A stretch of DNA of 64,000 bases from Mallotus nudiflorus (lineage: Eukaryota; Streptophyta; Magnoliopsida; Malpighiales; Euphorbiaceae): the NCBI GenBank assembly GCA_947683625.1, contig CANTUR010000124.1, positions 2,454,001 through 2,518,000 on the forward strand. The letters are read 5' to 3'. Within the stretch, counting starts at the first letter, position 1; each line of letters opens with the position of its first letter. The notes under the pieces are model-generated. The model saw only the letters and a list, made by a program, of their open reading frames with translations. It searched no databases and was not told where the DNA came from. The position numbers and the translations under genes are program-made. Below, one piece after another: positions 1 through 10,932 of this stretch.

Positions 1-80
1 AAATGGCATAACCAACCACTCAAACAATCCTGCTTCATATTAAAAGTAGTTTTCCAAGTATTTTCTTCATGGATGCATAC

Positions 81-290
81 CTAATAATAACATGATTTTA
101 TATCAAGTTTGGTGAAGAAATGAGCACTATGTAGTTGATCTAAGAGATCATCAATCCTTGGCAACGAATACTGATTCTTGATAGTGATTTTGTTAAGTGC
201 TCTATAGTCCATGCACATATGCCATCCTTTATCTTTCTTAGGTACAAGTAGCACTGGTGAATTACTTGACAACTACTTGTTCAGGATGAA
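81..290 (-). pseudogene. gypsy reverse transcriptase N-terminal fragment
   Basis: The translation carries the start of a Ty3/gypsy RT: an S-P-V-L-L-V-P-K-K-D-K block, then the C-M-D-Y-R-A-L-N block, then Y-S-L-P-R-I-D-D-L-L and the first aspartate motif F-F-T-K-L-D-I-K-S. The usual G-Y-H after that motif reads C-Y-Y followed by a stop, so glycine and histidine are changed. The YxDD catalytic box would lie outside the window. It is a non-functional remnant of element D, directly downstream of gag on the minus strand. Confidence 0.8.
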
Positions 291-299
291 GTATCCAGC

Positions 300-1740
300 A
301 CTTGTTCTTGATGTGTCTACTAGAATTATAGTGATCACAGTAATTTTTCTATATTGGGCTATCCTTGATCTGTTTGCCTTTATTCTTCCAATCAGATCTA
401 CTTACAGTTGTATGTTTGTTGTCCTTCTTGTCAAGTCTTTTATGTTTGGCGTCAATGGCAATGGCTTTGACTATAGCTTCTTTAATTGATTCCATGGTCA
501 ATAATTTCAATTCTTTCCATATGTAATTGCAAGTCCTCCAATATATTTCAAAAACACATTGTAACTTCAATGTTTATATCCAATACCAAAGTTTGGTTAT
601 AGAATTCAGAGGTATAGTCTTGTATTGATTGATCAACTTTTTGATTGAAGTGCAGCCATTTGTACTACCTTTCTTCCTTTTAGCCAATAGGATAAAATTA
701 TTTTCTTAACAATTTTTTGAATTTACTCCAAGTGAACTATGAAACGTTGTACCATTTTCGGTATGACTTCCACCATGTAATAGCGTGGCTTGAGAGTTTC
801 AGGTTTGCAAATTAGATCTTTTCAGCATCAGGATACTTATGTATATTAAAATAAGTTTCTAACGTGTCTATCTAATTGTCTAATTTGTCTGCATCTATAA
901 CACCGTTGTAAGTAGGAATTTCAACCTTAAAATCAATTTTTAAGTCACTTAGGGTGTGTTCACTTGCATAAAACTACTCCAGTTTTCTATAAAATTTTTC
1001 AAAATGAAAATAGAAAATAGAATTTTGTATTTACTTTAGGTGTTTTCACAAAATTCTTACTTAAAAACTGTTTTCAGTATTTTCATAATTTTAAGAGAAA
1101 AGTCTAAAATAAGTTTTCATTATTTTCAAAAAATTTCCACATTAAAAATATAAAGTGAAAACATAGTGTTTCACTTGAAAACACATTGTTTTTATTACGG
1201 TCTTTTTTCTATTTTCTATTTATTATTTATTATTTATTTTAATATTAGAAGACAAAATAAACTTTACTTTTCAAGCCCTAGATTATCTCTTTACTTTAGT
1301 ATATATCATTATCTCTCTACTTTGAAAAATAAGTTGTAAAGAAAATAAGTAAACACATTTTTTGTTTTCAAAAAATGAAAAATAATTTTGAATTTCTAAA
1401 ACGTAAACATGTTTACAAATTTTCTATGAAAATGAAAGGTTTCTATTTTCTTTGAAAATTGAAAAATGAAAACAGAAAATAATTCTCTACAAGTAAACAC
1501 ACCTTTACATTTCTTTGATTTTGTTCTTCCTTGTTGTTGTCTTCTTGGATGGTGTTTTCCTCATTCTCACTGTCATCTACGACCTTTTTCTTTGAAGGGG
1601 ATGCATGTAGATGTTTCAAAGTTTTTAAATTTTCCACTAGTTCAGAATAGATGCTAATAATAATTGCACATGTTCTTCAAGCTTGGTGATATGATCATTG
1701 TCATCACTAGTCTCAGTTATTTTTCCGGACATTTCTCCTT
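300..1740 (-). pseudogene. gypsy gag, interrupted by a MITE and several stops
   Basis: The N-terminal part (about 1740-1505) encodes an acidic coiled-coil-like stretch (KLEEHVQLLLASI, then KKKVVDDSENEEN). After the MITE the retrotrans_gag core follows at about 945-560. It shows an A-E-K-I-stop-F-A-N-L-K-L-S-S-H-A block followed by T-W-W-K-S-Y, then an E-E-R-W-Y-K-W-L block and S-I-Q-D-Y-T-S-E-F. These blocks are typical of the capsid region of plant gypsy elements. A basic tail lies at 350-480. Several in-frame stops and frame changes are present. I could not make out a zinc knuckle. Confidence 0.65.
952..1504. mobile_element. PIF/Harbinger-like MITE inside gag
   Basis: The ends are inverted repeats: GGGTGTGTTCACTTG on the left and CAAGTAAACACACCT on the right, matching at 13 of 15 positions when inverted. 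TTA flanks both ends (949-951 and 1505-1507), the three-base target duplication typical of PIF/Harbinger elements. The 553-bp interior is AT-rich, has partial inverted symmetry and codes for nothing, so this is a non-autonomous element. It separates two gag segments that are adjacent in related elements. Confidence 0.65.
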
Positions 1741-1825
1741 TCTTTAACCTTAACTTGCGATGTATGAGTTTGTGCTGCCCAAGAGTTCAGACCATATACC
1801 ACTTTATCCTTATTAGATCTAGGAC

Positions 1826-1837
1826 TTTAATACCATT
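1826..1837 (-). other. degenerate primer-binding site (initiator tRNA-Met type)
   Basis: On the minus strand, directly after the LTR end, the sequence reads TGGTATTAAAGTCC. The expected plant PBS complementary to initiator tRNA-Met is TGGTATCAGAGC. The first six bases match and the rest is decayed. Confidence 0.55.
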
Positions 1838-2203
1838 TGATGAAAAACTTCTAGGTGATAGAGCTTTCAATTTCTATTAAGTTGGAAAACAGCTTCTTTA
1901 ATTCAAAGAAAAGAAAGATAACTTTTGGATAAGATATGTATTAAGTTAAAACAAATACATTTTTTGCTTATGTTCCTCTCATTAATGAATACACACATAT
2001 ATAAATTTTTTTTTCCTAAAAATGGATAATTAAAAAATAACTTATTAAATATAAACCATTGAATTTGATGATTTATATTTAAGAGCAATAATAGCTATTA
2101 TTAGTTTTAAAATAAATACATTTTAAACCATCAACCTTTAATAAATATATTTATTAATAATAAGATTATTAATAACTAATAACAAGATCCTCCGATTTCA
2201 ACA
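1838..2203 (-). repeat. 5' LTR of gypsy element D (366 bp)
   Basis: On the minus strand it starts TGTTGAAATCGG and ends TTTTTCATCA, giving the canonical TG...CA ends, and it is followed by the PBS. Its outer edge is also the left limit of the similarity between the 2.2-kb and 44.1-kb regions, as expected if D inserted into one paralogous copy. The second LTR is not in the window, so LTR identity cannot be checked. Confidence 0.6.
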
Positions 2204-2689
2204 GTGGACCCAAACCAATGAGGCTTCTCAAGCACCTTGTTAAATGGTTTAAGCTTTGCAAGAGGCACACCATACGCTATGGCTATATACTCAGTCATTC
2301 GCAGTTAACTAACTGGTGCTAATACTCGTTACATTAATGCCACAACCACTACCTATAATAGCACGCACTGATTTTGTATTTGACTGTGTGAAGTTTGCAA
2401 CTGCCTGATTGTCTGGTCAGGTTAAGCCTTGAGCATCGAGAAACATGCCTGTCTTTAGTCTTTATCACATGACTTAAGTTGTGGGAAAGAGCTTAATTAT
2501 GAATGATTTCATCTAAATTACTTGAATTCCATTAATTGCCTCGAACAATTCTCATCTGTTTTCCATCACAAAATTGTTTTTAACTATTAGATGTTGAGTG
2601 TGTTGAGTATAAGTTAGCTTGGATCAACACAATTCTTTTTTTAGTACTGTGAACCTAATTAACCGGTAAAAATAAATTGACTTATTAAA

Positions 2690-3496
2690 TGGTGAATTAC
2701 TATTTATCTGATGTAATTTGTTATATTATACTATTTGGTTCTAACATTTAAAATTTATATTTTCTCCTCTCTTTGTTTGGTAATATTTACTCATTTTATC
2801 AATTTTTCAGTTACAATTTCCATTACCTGACATAACAATTATTATGTAATATTATTTATCCCATGTATTTGAATATATTAAATTGTTTGCCTCCTCTATT
2901 TAGATATTACATTATTTACCCCTAAAATTTATTAAAATATATTTTTATTATTAAATTAATTGTTTAAAAAAATATATGTTAAATTAAATTATAATTAATT
3001 TTCTATAAAAATGATAATTTTATTAAAAATATTTTAATAAAAAAATAACAAATTTATTTTTAATCTAATCAAAATTTTCATCAAATAATAATTAATTACT
3101 TCTAATCTTAAAAATCTTTACTTATTGTGTGAAAAAATTAACCAAGTAAGTTCTCTTTTTAACCATAAATTGATTTTTATTTGAATTGTTGGTTTAAATT
3201 ATTAAGTAAATATATCATATTTAAGAATAAAATTTGTGTACCCAACAATTGAAACTAACAATTCAAATAAAGAATCAAAATTAAAATGGGAGTTGATTTT
3301 ATTAAATTTTTTAATGCGACATAAATATTTTAAGTTATTATTTAAGTTAATTATTTTAAAATAAATACTTATTAATTGGTATTTATAAAATTAAAATTAA
3401 GCATTTTATACTTTTATTTAAATTGTATAATTATCATTTTATATTTCAATTTAAGAAAATTAGTTTTAATAATAAAAAATACAAATTCTAGATAAT

Positions 3497-3545
<49 letters not shown>

Positions 3546-3704
3546 GGCAAATAGTATTTACTTAATAATTATCATATTACTTAATAAAATTATGACAGAA
3601 AAATTAAATAGTATAATTTTGCAAATTAAAAAGGGACATGATATAAATTTTAAATATAAAAAATCAAGTAATATAATATAGTAAATCACATGTTAATTCA
3701 TCTT
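2690..3704. mobile_element. 1.0-kb non-coding insertion with inverted ends and 8-bp TSD
   Basis: TTATTAAA flanks both sides (2682-2689 and 3705-3712). The paralogous site in copy 2 has the same stretch only once (44813-44820) with uninterrupted flanks, an empty site. The ends are loosely inverted: GGTGAATTAC on the left and GTTAATTCATC on the right, with an inner shared ATTTAAAATTTATAT. The interior is very AT-rich, with no ORF of note and an (AT)n run at about 3502-3541. An 8-bp duplication fits a hAT or Mutator-type non-autonomous element; I cannot decide which. Confidence 0.7.
3502..3541. repeat. (AT)n microsatellite
   Basis: A nearly pure AT dinucleotide run with one early interruption, inside the 1.0-kb insertion. 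Confidence 0.9.
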
Positions 3705-4467
3705 TTATTAAAACATGAAGTGGGTCCAATAAACTTCATCTTATAAAGTAGATTGAAATGTTTAATTTAAGAAAAATGCGGACCAAATTTTTATGAGTAT
3801 GAATTATAGACTCTATTAAACTGATGATAGTTAATTTGGTTATGGTCTATTAAAACTATTATATAAAAAATGACATCTATTTTGTAAAATTTTGATAAAT
3901 ATTTATTGATATTTACAAAGTTTATAATATTTTATAAATTAATTCTGACTTTAAAATTTTATAAAAATATTTTCATTACTAATTATTTATAATTGAATGT
4001 CAAATTTGATATAAAAACATACATATGCCCATGTTAAAAACCCCTTGGATGGCGTATGTATAATTTTTTTTTAATTTTAATTAAAATGTATATTCTACTA
4101 AAATTTATTGAATTAACATATATTTACTAAATTTTTAAAATTAAATTAAATTTATAACAAGTACGTAAATATTGTGACTTTTTATATAAAACATCTCTTT
4201 GTAATTGTTGCCCTTCAAGTGCCCACTCCGCTAATCGTAATTAATATTCCAAGAAACTTAATTACGCCCAATTGCGTGCACCTCATGCAACTACAAACAG
4301 TTTCACAACGGAGATTAACGTTTGATGTTGTAAACCATAGACATAAATCATTAAAAATTAATAACCGGCTGTAATCATAAACTTGTCTAACCTCCCAATT
4401 GTTCGGAAAAAAAAAAAATTTAATAACTACCTAGCACTAGGCAAGCTCATTTCAAGTGAATTGCTCA

Positions 4468-5821
4468 TCAAATTGATGGAGGTGATGTTTCTTTGTATTC
4501 TTCATGTCTTTCAGATTCCATCGCAATAGCCCAGCAATCTTTTAGTTCCGCCAAGACATGATTAATGTCTGGCCTTTGCACTGCTGCTGGTCGAACATAG
4601 AACATGGCTATCTCAACAGCTTTCCAAGCAGAATTAGTGTTGAATTCACCTTGTAGCCTTGGGTCTATAATGCCTGTAATATCCCCACTTTCAATTGCTG
4701 GACCAACCCATTGAACAATGTGAGTCCTGCCCTCATGGTCTTGTATCACTACAGGCTGGCAGTGATTATCTCAAATAGAATAACTCCAAAGCTGTAAACT
4801 TCACTTCTCTTATTTAAGTTTCCCGATGCAACAAATCTGTACACAAAAAGCATAAACAATTACGAATTCGCAGAACTGGGACATGCATGAAGGCGCCAAA
4901 TTGCATTAAGAAATGAACTAAAGATTATTTACAATTTGTGAACGCTTACTCTGGATCGACATAACCAAATGTGCCAGCGAGACGAGAATTTACATGAGAG
5001 TCCTTCTCAGTTGCAAAAGCTCTAGACAACCCAAAATCAGATATCTTTGCCTGTAGGTTTTGGTCCAATAAGATGTTAGAAGTTTTTAGTCTCTATGAAT
5101 TATTGGCGGCCTGCAACCATTATGCAGATACTCCAAACCTGCAATTTTACTAAAGGCAGTTATATAAAAACGAGAAATCGATTAAAAAAAAAGTGGAAAA
5201 TGACATTTATGCCAGAGAATTGGACCCTGTGCTGCATCTACTGCAATTTTGAAGTCTTTGTATCCAGCTCAATACATTAGCGCTCGAATGATCTGCAACC
5301 AAACATTAGTAATTATCCCGCAAGCTCATATATGTACCTAATAAAATAAAATACTGAATCAGTACCTGATAGATGTTGCCTTAGGTTTCCATTTTGCATG
5401 TACTCATAAACCAACACCATTTTATTAGGCTCATCACAGTAGCCAATGAGTGACACCAAGTTTCTGTGATGAATAACCATTAAGAGTTGGACCTGCATGC
5501 ACCGAAAGCTACTCTGTCAATAGGCACAAAAATTGTTAAGTCTGTTTGTCATGCATCTCATGCATTCTTCAGGAATTTTAAAGAACCACTGCTGGCTGCT
5601 TTCTTTTTAACTAACCTCTGATTCGAATTCCTTGTACCCTTCTGTTGAAGACCGAGACAACAATTTCACAGCAACTTGAGTTTCACATTTTAGGTTGCCG
5701 AGATACACTGTTCCGAATCCTTCTTCTCCAATGATGTTTCTGAAATCATTTGTGACACTAACAATTTCAGAAAATGTGAAGCGTTGATTCTTTGATTTAA
5801 ACGACGTTTTGTTTTCGGATC
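4468..5821 (-). pseudogene. LRR-RLK copy 1, kinase domain exons (frameshifted)
   Basis: Five exons with plant GT-AG borders and compatible phases: 5821-5616, 5492-5366, 5292-5226, 5138-4950 and 4836-4468. They encode a complete plant receptor-like kinase domain. The glycine loop reads GEEGFGTVY (second glycine changed to E). The ATP lysine is in VAVKLL. VYEYMQNGNL marks the hinge, IIHRD the catalytic loop, ISDFGLSRAF the activation segment and GTFGYVD the P+1 region, with QRPDINHV in the C-lobe. Three single-base indels break the frame: an extra base near 5247 (before the IAVDAAQG-type helix), a missing base near 5090 (right after HRD) and a missing base at 4760. Copy 2 has the intact base at the last two sites. 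Two of the three lie in short homopolymers, so assembly error should be excluded. The malectin/LRR ectodomain is at 33.3-41.0 kb. Confidence 0.85.
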
Positions 5822-5955
5822 CTGTAGAAGACAAGCAACAATGAGTATAATCAATGAAATCTCAAGTTTAAACACGAGTCAGCCTAATATCCGGAAACAA
5901 TGGCTACCATCATTATGTCGTCTTTTCATTCACCAAACAATGGCTAATGATAACT
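5822..5955 (-). other. RLK intron remnant upstream of the first kinase exon
   Basis: A good splice acceptor (CTTCTACAG) lies immediately upstream of the first kinase exon. A short hydrophobic reading frame (LEISLIILIVACLL) runs into that acceptor and could be leftover transmembrane coding. It does not join the kinase exon in the expected way, so I treat it as intron. The boundary with element B is approximate. Confidence 0.4.
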
Positions 5956-6960
5956 TGTTTATGAAACTCCAGAACTAATATCCTACAAGGGATCAAATAA
6001 GGATAAGGTGGGAGATGGGAAGGGTCCCCATAAATTCTTTGATGCTTAAATTAGAGAATGTAGAGAGAAAGTTTTAGAGAGATAAAGAGAACAAGGAGTA
6101 TACGAGAATAGAATAAGTGAAAATGAGAAATATGAGGTCATTTATAGGGATAGTGATGCTTAAACCTGAGAGAAATAAGATTCCTCTTTAATAAAAGTAC
6201 TATGCCTATTTTGGAGAGTGTTTCTTCTTATCCAGAAGGCTTCTTAATTAGGAGTCTTTTCCTATTTGGTTTAGACATCCTCCTTCTGCAATAACCCGTG
6301 TATATGAAAATAAAGACCTTAGCTAAATATGAATATGTATATGAGGTATTAAGAGTCCCCTCGAAAGTATGTTCAGATATTTATATCCAATGTATCCGGG
6401 TTTGATATGGAGGGTGATATAAGGTGGCCAACCTTAGTCACAAAGGAAGAGACTATGCTTAGTACTGAGTCTTGTCATCACCATATCAGAATATCATCGG
6501 AGTGACAGCTAGACTTAAGTGTGCAAAACGTGCAATAAAAAATTATCGGTGTTTATAGAAACGTCTCGAGGGATTAACCCGCTAGTATAGAAATAATCTG
6601 ATCGAATTAGCCGTCGCTGGAGTTTTAACACTCAGTGCATTAAAAGTGCAGCCTGAGCACTATATAATCTCGATGTATTAAAAGCATGGCCAGAATGCTG
6701 AACCTTAGTACTATTGAAGCAATCTGAGGGTGCCAGCTTTAGTCACTGAACTTAGATTCTTGGTGCATTAGAAGCATAGCTTGAGTGCCAACCTCAGTAC
6801 TATCGAAGCGACCTAAGGGTTTTCAGTCACTAGACTTAGAATCTCAGTACATTAAAAGCGCGGCCTGAATGTCGATGAAGGGGACAACTGGTAGTGAGAT
6901 GAGCAGGATTATCAACTGCTACGTCTTTTGAATTTCATTTGAATTTTGAATTATGTAATA
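5956..6960 (-). repeat. 3' LTR of element B (limits approximate)
   Basis: On the minus strand a TATA-like CCCTATAAATGA at about 6145-6155 is followed by a pyrimidine-rich leader with repeated CTCTCT and a GATCCCTTGTAGG end. This is the layout of a plant LTR promoter and R-U5 region. Four imperfect copies of a motif like GTGCATTAAAAGTGCAGCCTGAG occur at about 6633, 6672, 6760 and 6844. The inner edge is uncertain because B's 5' LTR is missing. Confidence 0.45.
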
Positions 6961-7308
6961 ATCACATCTGTTTGTGTGTTAAAAGATGAGATGTTTCTGT
7001 TTCCATAATGATAATTGCTCGATTAGTGAGCTTTTCTGTTGCTCGGAATTACCCTTGATGCTATGAAAGACAAAAAGGACCATGAAGGCAGATATGGTCA
7101 TTCTAATACCTTCTGCTGCTCTTCATATAGATTAAACCCTTTTGCTTATTGCATTTCACTTTTTTATTGTCTTCGTTCCTTATTATATTTTCTCTCGCAT
7201 GTTCTCTATGTCTTCTTCGCCTTTCTTCACAAGCTTGCATTCTTCTTCCTAAGTGAAGTTTCTTCTCTGTTCCATAGTCTTCCCTTTTGTACTTGTTTAA
7301 TAGGATCC
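6961..7308 (+). other. leader region upstream of the antisense ORF of element B
   Basis: No conserved coding. An AT-rich stretch with TATA-like sequences (CATATAGATTAAACC at about 7125 and TTATTATATTTTC at about 7180) precedes a pyrimidine-rich leader and the ATG at 7309. I interpret it as promoter and 5' UTR of the plus-strand ORF; this is inference. Confidence 0.35.
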
Positions 7309-7422
7309 ATGGCTCCTCAAGAGCAAGTCAGTTCAGACTTATTCATCTCTAGGATATATGAAAACATACTAAAGTGGCACAGGAGACACTTTAGCATTTC
7401 AGGAGATTTCACTTTGCATACC
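7309..7422 (+). pseudogene. antisense additional ORF of element B, first part
   Basis: Starts at ATG with the frame MAPQEQVSSDL and continues through a basic, tryptophan-containing stretch to the insertion point of element A at 7422. The frame resumes at 24025, and using a single copy of the ATACT target site keeps it in register. It is the N-terminal part of a gypsy-type domain resembling Pfam Transposase_28. It lies antisense to the pol genes of B, as reported for additional ORFs of Tat elements. Confidence 0.6.
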
Positions 7423-9494
7423 TATAGACGACGGGGTTTAGCGCGCGTCCAAGATTTTAGTAACCACGACATTGTTTAGGCTTACTGCCTTAGAGAACAC
7501 ACTAATCACTGTCACAGAGACATGGCATGGAGATAAGGAGTCACCACCCAAGGTAATAACTGGGACAAATCGAAAAGGTGGTACTCGATTCTCTAAAAGA
7601 AAGCTAGCACCACAACCAGAAGATTCTGGATACGAAATACTAACTTCTCTTAGTTTCGTGTTCTTTTAGAATAATTTTATAAATGATTATTTCATTCTCT
7701 AATTACATGCAATTTTATTAAACCTTAATTAACATCCATCTAACCGAAAAGGCAACAAGTCAATAAAATTACAAGTAAAAATGCATAAAAGGCAATGTCC
7801 CTATATCTAAACTATGTTAATTTTATTTTATAAGTTAACTAAGTCTACATATTATTTACAAATGAGAAATGGACTATAGGTGGGCCTTCATTTTTATTAA
7901 TTAGTGAGCCTAGATCTGTTTATTTTAATTTATCTAAGGAATGGGCTTAAGTCTATTCAATTTTAAAGAAAAATTAAATTAATGAGCTTAAGTCTAACTT
8001 AGTTTTATTTTAAGTAAAATGTGGCCTAGGTCTATTTATTTTAAAAGAAATGAAATTAGTGGACTGAGCTAAGTCTAAACAAGCTTTAATTAACTAAGTG
8101 GGCCTAAATCTAATTAATCTAATGGGCCTAAATTGATTTTAATTATTTAAAGTGTTAAACCATTTTAAGCCTATTTATTTAAATGGGTTAGACCTAAACG
8201 TGGGTCTGGGGCCCCAAAACATAAAAAATATCACGAAATCAAATCAAAATACATTCACATATGATTTCTAAAAAATCTAATTTAATTACATATAAAACCT
8301 AATTAATTAAAGCCACCATTAATTTTAATTAATTTTTACCCAATTGAACCTAATTACTAATTAATTTTAAAGTGCAGAAAATTAAGTCTTTCACTATTCC
8401 CACTACTGAGGCTATTACAAACTATGTACAAAATTAAAATTAAACAATTATAGACCCATTAACTAAAAAATAAACTACATAGAACACATAAATGCAAAAT
8501 AAAGATTAAAATCCTAAGAACTATTAAAAAACAATACAGGTTCATCCATGGCATTCCATGGATCATCTGTTTTATTAAACATAGGCGGTATCCTCCTCAA
8601 TCCACATGCACATATCAAAATAAAAAAAAATAAGTAATCAGATTAGTAGTGAAATTAAATAATAAAAAAAATAACGAAATAAAATAAAAATCATAAAAGG
8701 AGAGAAGAAAGAAAAAAATGAATGTGTGCATATGCTTTGAGATAGCCCCTCAGATTGTGATTGTCACCGTTGTTTTTTAACTGGTGTTTGATTTTAGACA
8801 AAGGCTTAAAAAAACAATGTTGGACCATTCTTGAAAGAAAGAATTGTATAGAAAAGAGCTTTGACAAAAATCGAAGTTTTCTAGTGCACCTGGTGTTCTC
8901 AGTGATGTCTCAAATTTTAGGGTTTGTGCACAGTCAAGTTTCTACGTGTGAATGTTTTTTTTTCTGGTCTCCCACTGTGTGTAAAAAAAAGTCCTCCTCA
9001 CGCACATAGACTCTTTTCTTTTTAAAGTAGAATCTGCGTGCACTGACTTTCCCAGTTTGAAGGAATGCTCATCTCTTTAAAAACAACTAGATAAGAATTT
9101 TAATTTTTGAAAACTATTTACGCGTTTTAAAACCATATCAGATAATAATAAAGATAAAGAATGAATTTCAACCAATCAAAATGTTAAAAAATTGATAAAA
9201 ATACGTAAAAAAATTGATAAAATAGGATTTTTATGTGTCGGCATTGTGCAATGCTGATCAGCATTGCCTAATGCCAGTTGGCATTACACCAACGCCAATC
9301 CTAATTTTTTTTATTTTTAATTATTGAAAGACCCCTGAAAAATTGACTTATTTGCAATCAAACCCTAAAAAATGTTGCAATTTAGTCTCTAAAGTCTTGA
9401 AAATTGACAACCAAGTTCAATTTTTAAATAAATTTCATCATAGAGGCTTACGTCGTAATTGTGCACAATTGCATCCTAAAATTGGGTGCTTACA
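7423..9494 (-). repeat. 3' LTR of element A (2072 bp)
   Basis: On the minus strand it begins TGTAAGCACCC at 9494 after the polypurine tract and ends near GTCGTCTATA at 7423. Stretches 7423-7508 and 9090-9494 align with the 5' LTR at 23512-24024; 7509-9089 has no counterpart there. The middle contains scattered GGGCCTAAGTCTA-like repeats (7880-8210). The outer part has nested short palindromes built on AATGCTGATCAGCATT (9250-9265). An ORF-like stretch at 8761-9009 has no recognisable domain and I do not call it a gene. Confidence 0.75.
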
Positions 9495-9510
9495 GTTGCC
9501 CTCCTTTGTC
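9495..9510 (-). other. polypurine tract of element A
   Basis: On the minus strand GACAAAGGAGGGCAAC immediately precedes the LTR start, the expected position for priming plus-strand DNA synthesis. Confidence 0.6.
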
Positions 9511-9699
9511 ATTGTTTGCTTGACAAATTGCGGCAAAGCAATAGAAGCACACAATTTCAAAAGAAAGAAATTAGGACACTTGATTGTATCCTAAGTGATA
9601 AATTGATACTTAAATTGTTGAGCAAGGGGTAATGTTTGATAAGTCTCATATATTTCCTACTTAATGCTAGTGGACTTTGTGCAAATGAATTTTTGCTAT

Positions 9700-10440
9700 A
9701 TTCCTTATGGGACGTTTAGCGATGATAAGTTGAAAACTTACTATAGTTCCTGTGGAACGTCTAACAATGATGGATTCGTTATATTCCCTGTGAGACGTCT
9801 AATGATGTACACTATATTCCCTGTAGGACGTCTAATGTAGTTGAATTGAATTTTGTTATATTCCCTGTGAGACATCTAATGATGTACACTATATTCCCTG
9901 TAGGACGTCTAATGTAGTTGAATTGAATTTTATTATATTCCTTGTGGGATGTTTAACAATACACACTATATTCCCTATGGGATGTCTAGTGTAGTTGAAT
10001 TGAATTTCGTTATATTCCCTATAGGATGTCTAATGATGCACACTATATTCTTGTGGGACGTCTAGTGTAGTTGAATTGAATTTTGTTATATTCCCTATGG
10101 GACATTTAACGATGCACACTATATTCCTTATGGGACGTCTAGTGTGGTTGAATTGAATTTCGTTATATTCCTTGTGGGACATCTAACGATGCACACTATA
10201 TTCCCTATGGGACGTCTAGTGTAGTTGAATTGAATTTCGTTATATTTCTTGTGGGACATCTAACAATGCACACTATATTCCCTGTGGGACATCTAGTGTA
10301 GTTGAATTGAATTTTGTTATATTCCCTGTGGGACATCTAACGATGCACACTATATTCCCTGTAGGACGTCTAGTGTAGTTGAATTGAAAACTTGCTATAG
10401 TTCCTGTGGAACATCTAGCACTGATGAATTTGAAAGTTTA
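9700..10440. repeat. 77-bp minisatellite, about eight units, in the 3' region of element A
   Basis: The word GTAGTTGAATTGAATTT (or a one-base variant) recurs at 9837, 9914, 9991, 10067, 10144, 10221, 10298 and 10375, a spacing of 77 bp (once 76). Each unit is a diverged pair of half-units, each holding TATATTCCCTGTGGGACGTC or a variant. One half carries GATGCACAC and the other the GAATTGAA word. More decayed half-units extend to about 9700 and 10440. The array lies between the antisense ORFs and the 3' LTR, where Tat-lineage elements are known to carry variable tandem repeats. Confidence 0.95.
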
Positions 10441-10776
10441 TGTCACAACCGTTATGCAGTACATAACATAATGAAGGTTATGACTATTGTGCAGAACATA
10501 ACATAATCATTTAAAATTCATATTATAGCTATCGTGTAGCATATGAAACTTTTGATTGAAATCATGCATGTAAAATGCAAAAATGAGCTGTATTCTGTAC
10601 TTGACAAAAAATTTAGAATCACAGATTGATTATGCATTTTTAATAATTCAATGAATTATTAATTTGATGAATGTCATGATTTAATTAGGAATATATTCCT
10701 AATCTAAATGCAATTATGGATCAAATTGCAAGAAATAAAAGATGAAAAAAAAAGAATATAAATTGGTAGGATTAAA
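10441..10776. other. non-coding spacer with TATA boxes for the plus-strand ORF
   Basis: AT-rich, no coding signal. The plus strand has GAATATAAATTGG at about 10755 and TTTTATATACCC at about 10791, followed about 140 bp later by an ATG at 10933 in a good reading frame. I infer an internal promoter for the antisense transcript of element A. Confidence 0.35.
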
Positions 10777-10932
10777 ATGGATATTTTCCATTTTATATAC
10801 CCTTCCTATGTTGATCACTTCCCTTCTCTTCCTATTCTTTTCCTTTTTCTTCTTTTCTTTCCAATTGATTCAAATTTTTGTTTTCTTGATTTCTTGATCA
10901 TTTGTGGTCCGATTTTTGATCCGTCTGATCCA

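Larger units (their letters stand above)
1..2203 (-). mobile_element. Ty3/gypsy element D, 5' half, degenerate, running off the window start
   Basis: Read on the minus strand this is an LTR (2203-1838), a primer-binding site, a gag gene and the start of reverse transcriptase, in that order. The rest of pol lies before base 1. Gag is split by a small DNA transposon at 952-1504. The sequence passes from gag C-terminus to RT with no recognisable protease, so an internal deletion near 280-340 is likely. The LTR start at 2203 coincides with the point where similarity to the paralogous block at 44099 begins, which supports this boundary independently. Clade not determined. Confidence 0.75.
2204..5300. 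repeat. paralogous block, copy 1 (RLK 3' flank plus kinase exons)
   Basis: This block is similar to 44099-44977 and 51060-52085, which continue it in the same order and orientation. Shared landmarks are GGCTTCTCAAGCA at both starts, GACTTAAGTTGTGGGAAAGAGC at about 2470 and 44546 (two adjacent matching stretches), GTAAACCATAGACATAAA near 4330 against the 51135 region, and the kinase exons. Copy 1 has an extra 1.0-kb insertion at 2690-3704. Copy 2 is split by several transposons between 44978 and 51060. The arrangement indicates an old tandem duplication of an RLK gene. Confidence 0.75.

Noticed and set aside
4468..5821. Kinase exons as a functional receptor kinase
   Set aside because: Three frame-breaking indels, an altered glycine loop, and separation from the ectodomain by 27 kb of retroelements. 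Some indels could be assembly errors, but the locus as a whole is broken.
7039..7308. In-frame upstream extension of the antisense ORF of element B from an upstream ATG
   Set aside because: The extension is Y/F/L-rich leader sequence without homology; the ATG at 7309 starts the conserved-looking part.
8761..9009. 82-codon open frame
   Set aside because: Inside the 3' LTR of element A, no recognisable domain, no counterpart in the shorter LTR.
9700..10440. Regular repeats considered as a CRISPR-like array
   Set aside because: There are no unique spacers between constant repeats; whole 77-bp units repeat, and the locus is a plant retrotransposon.
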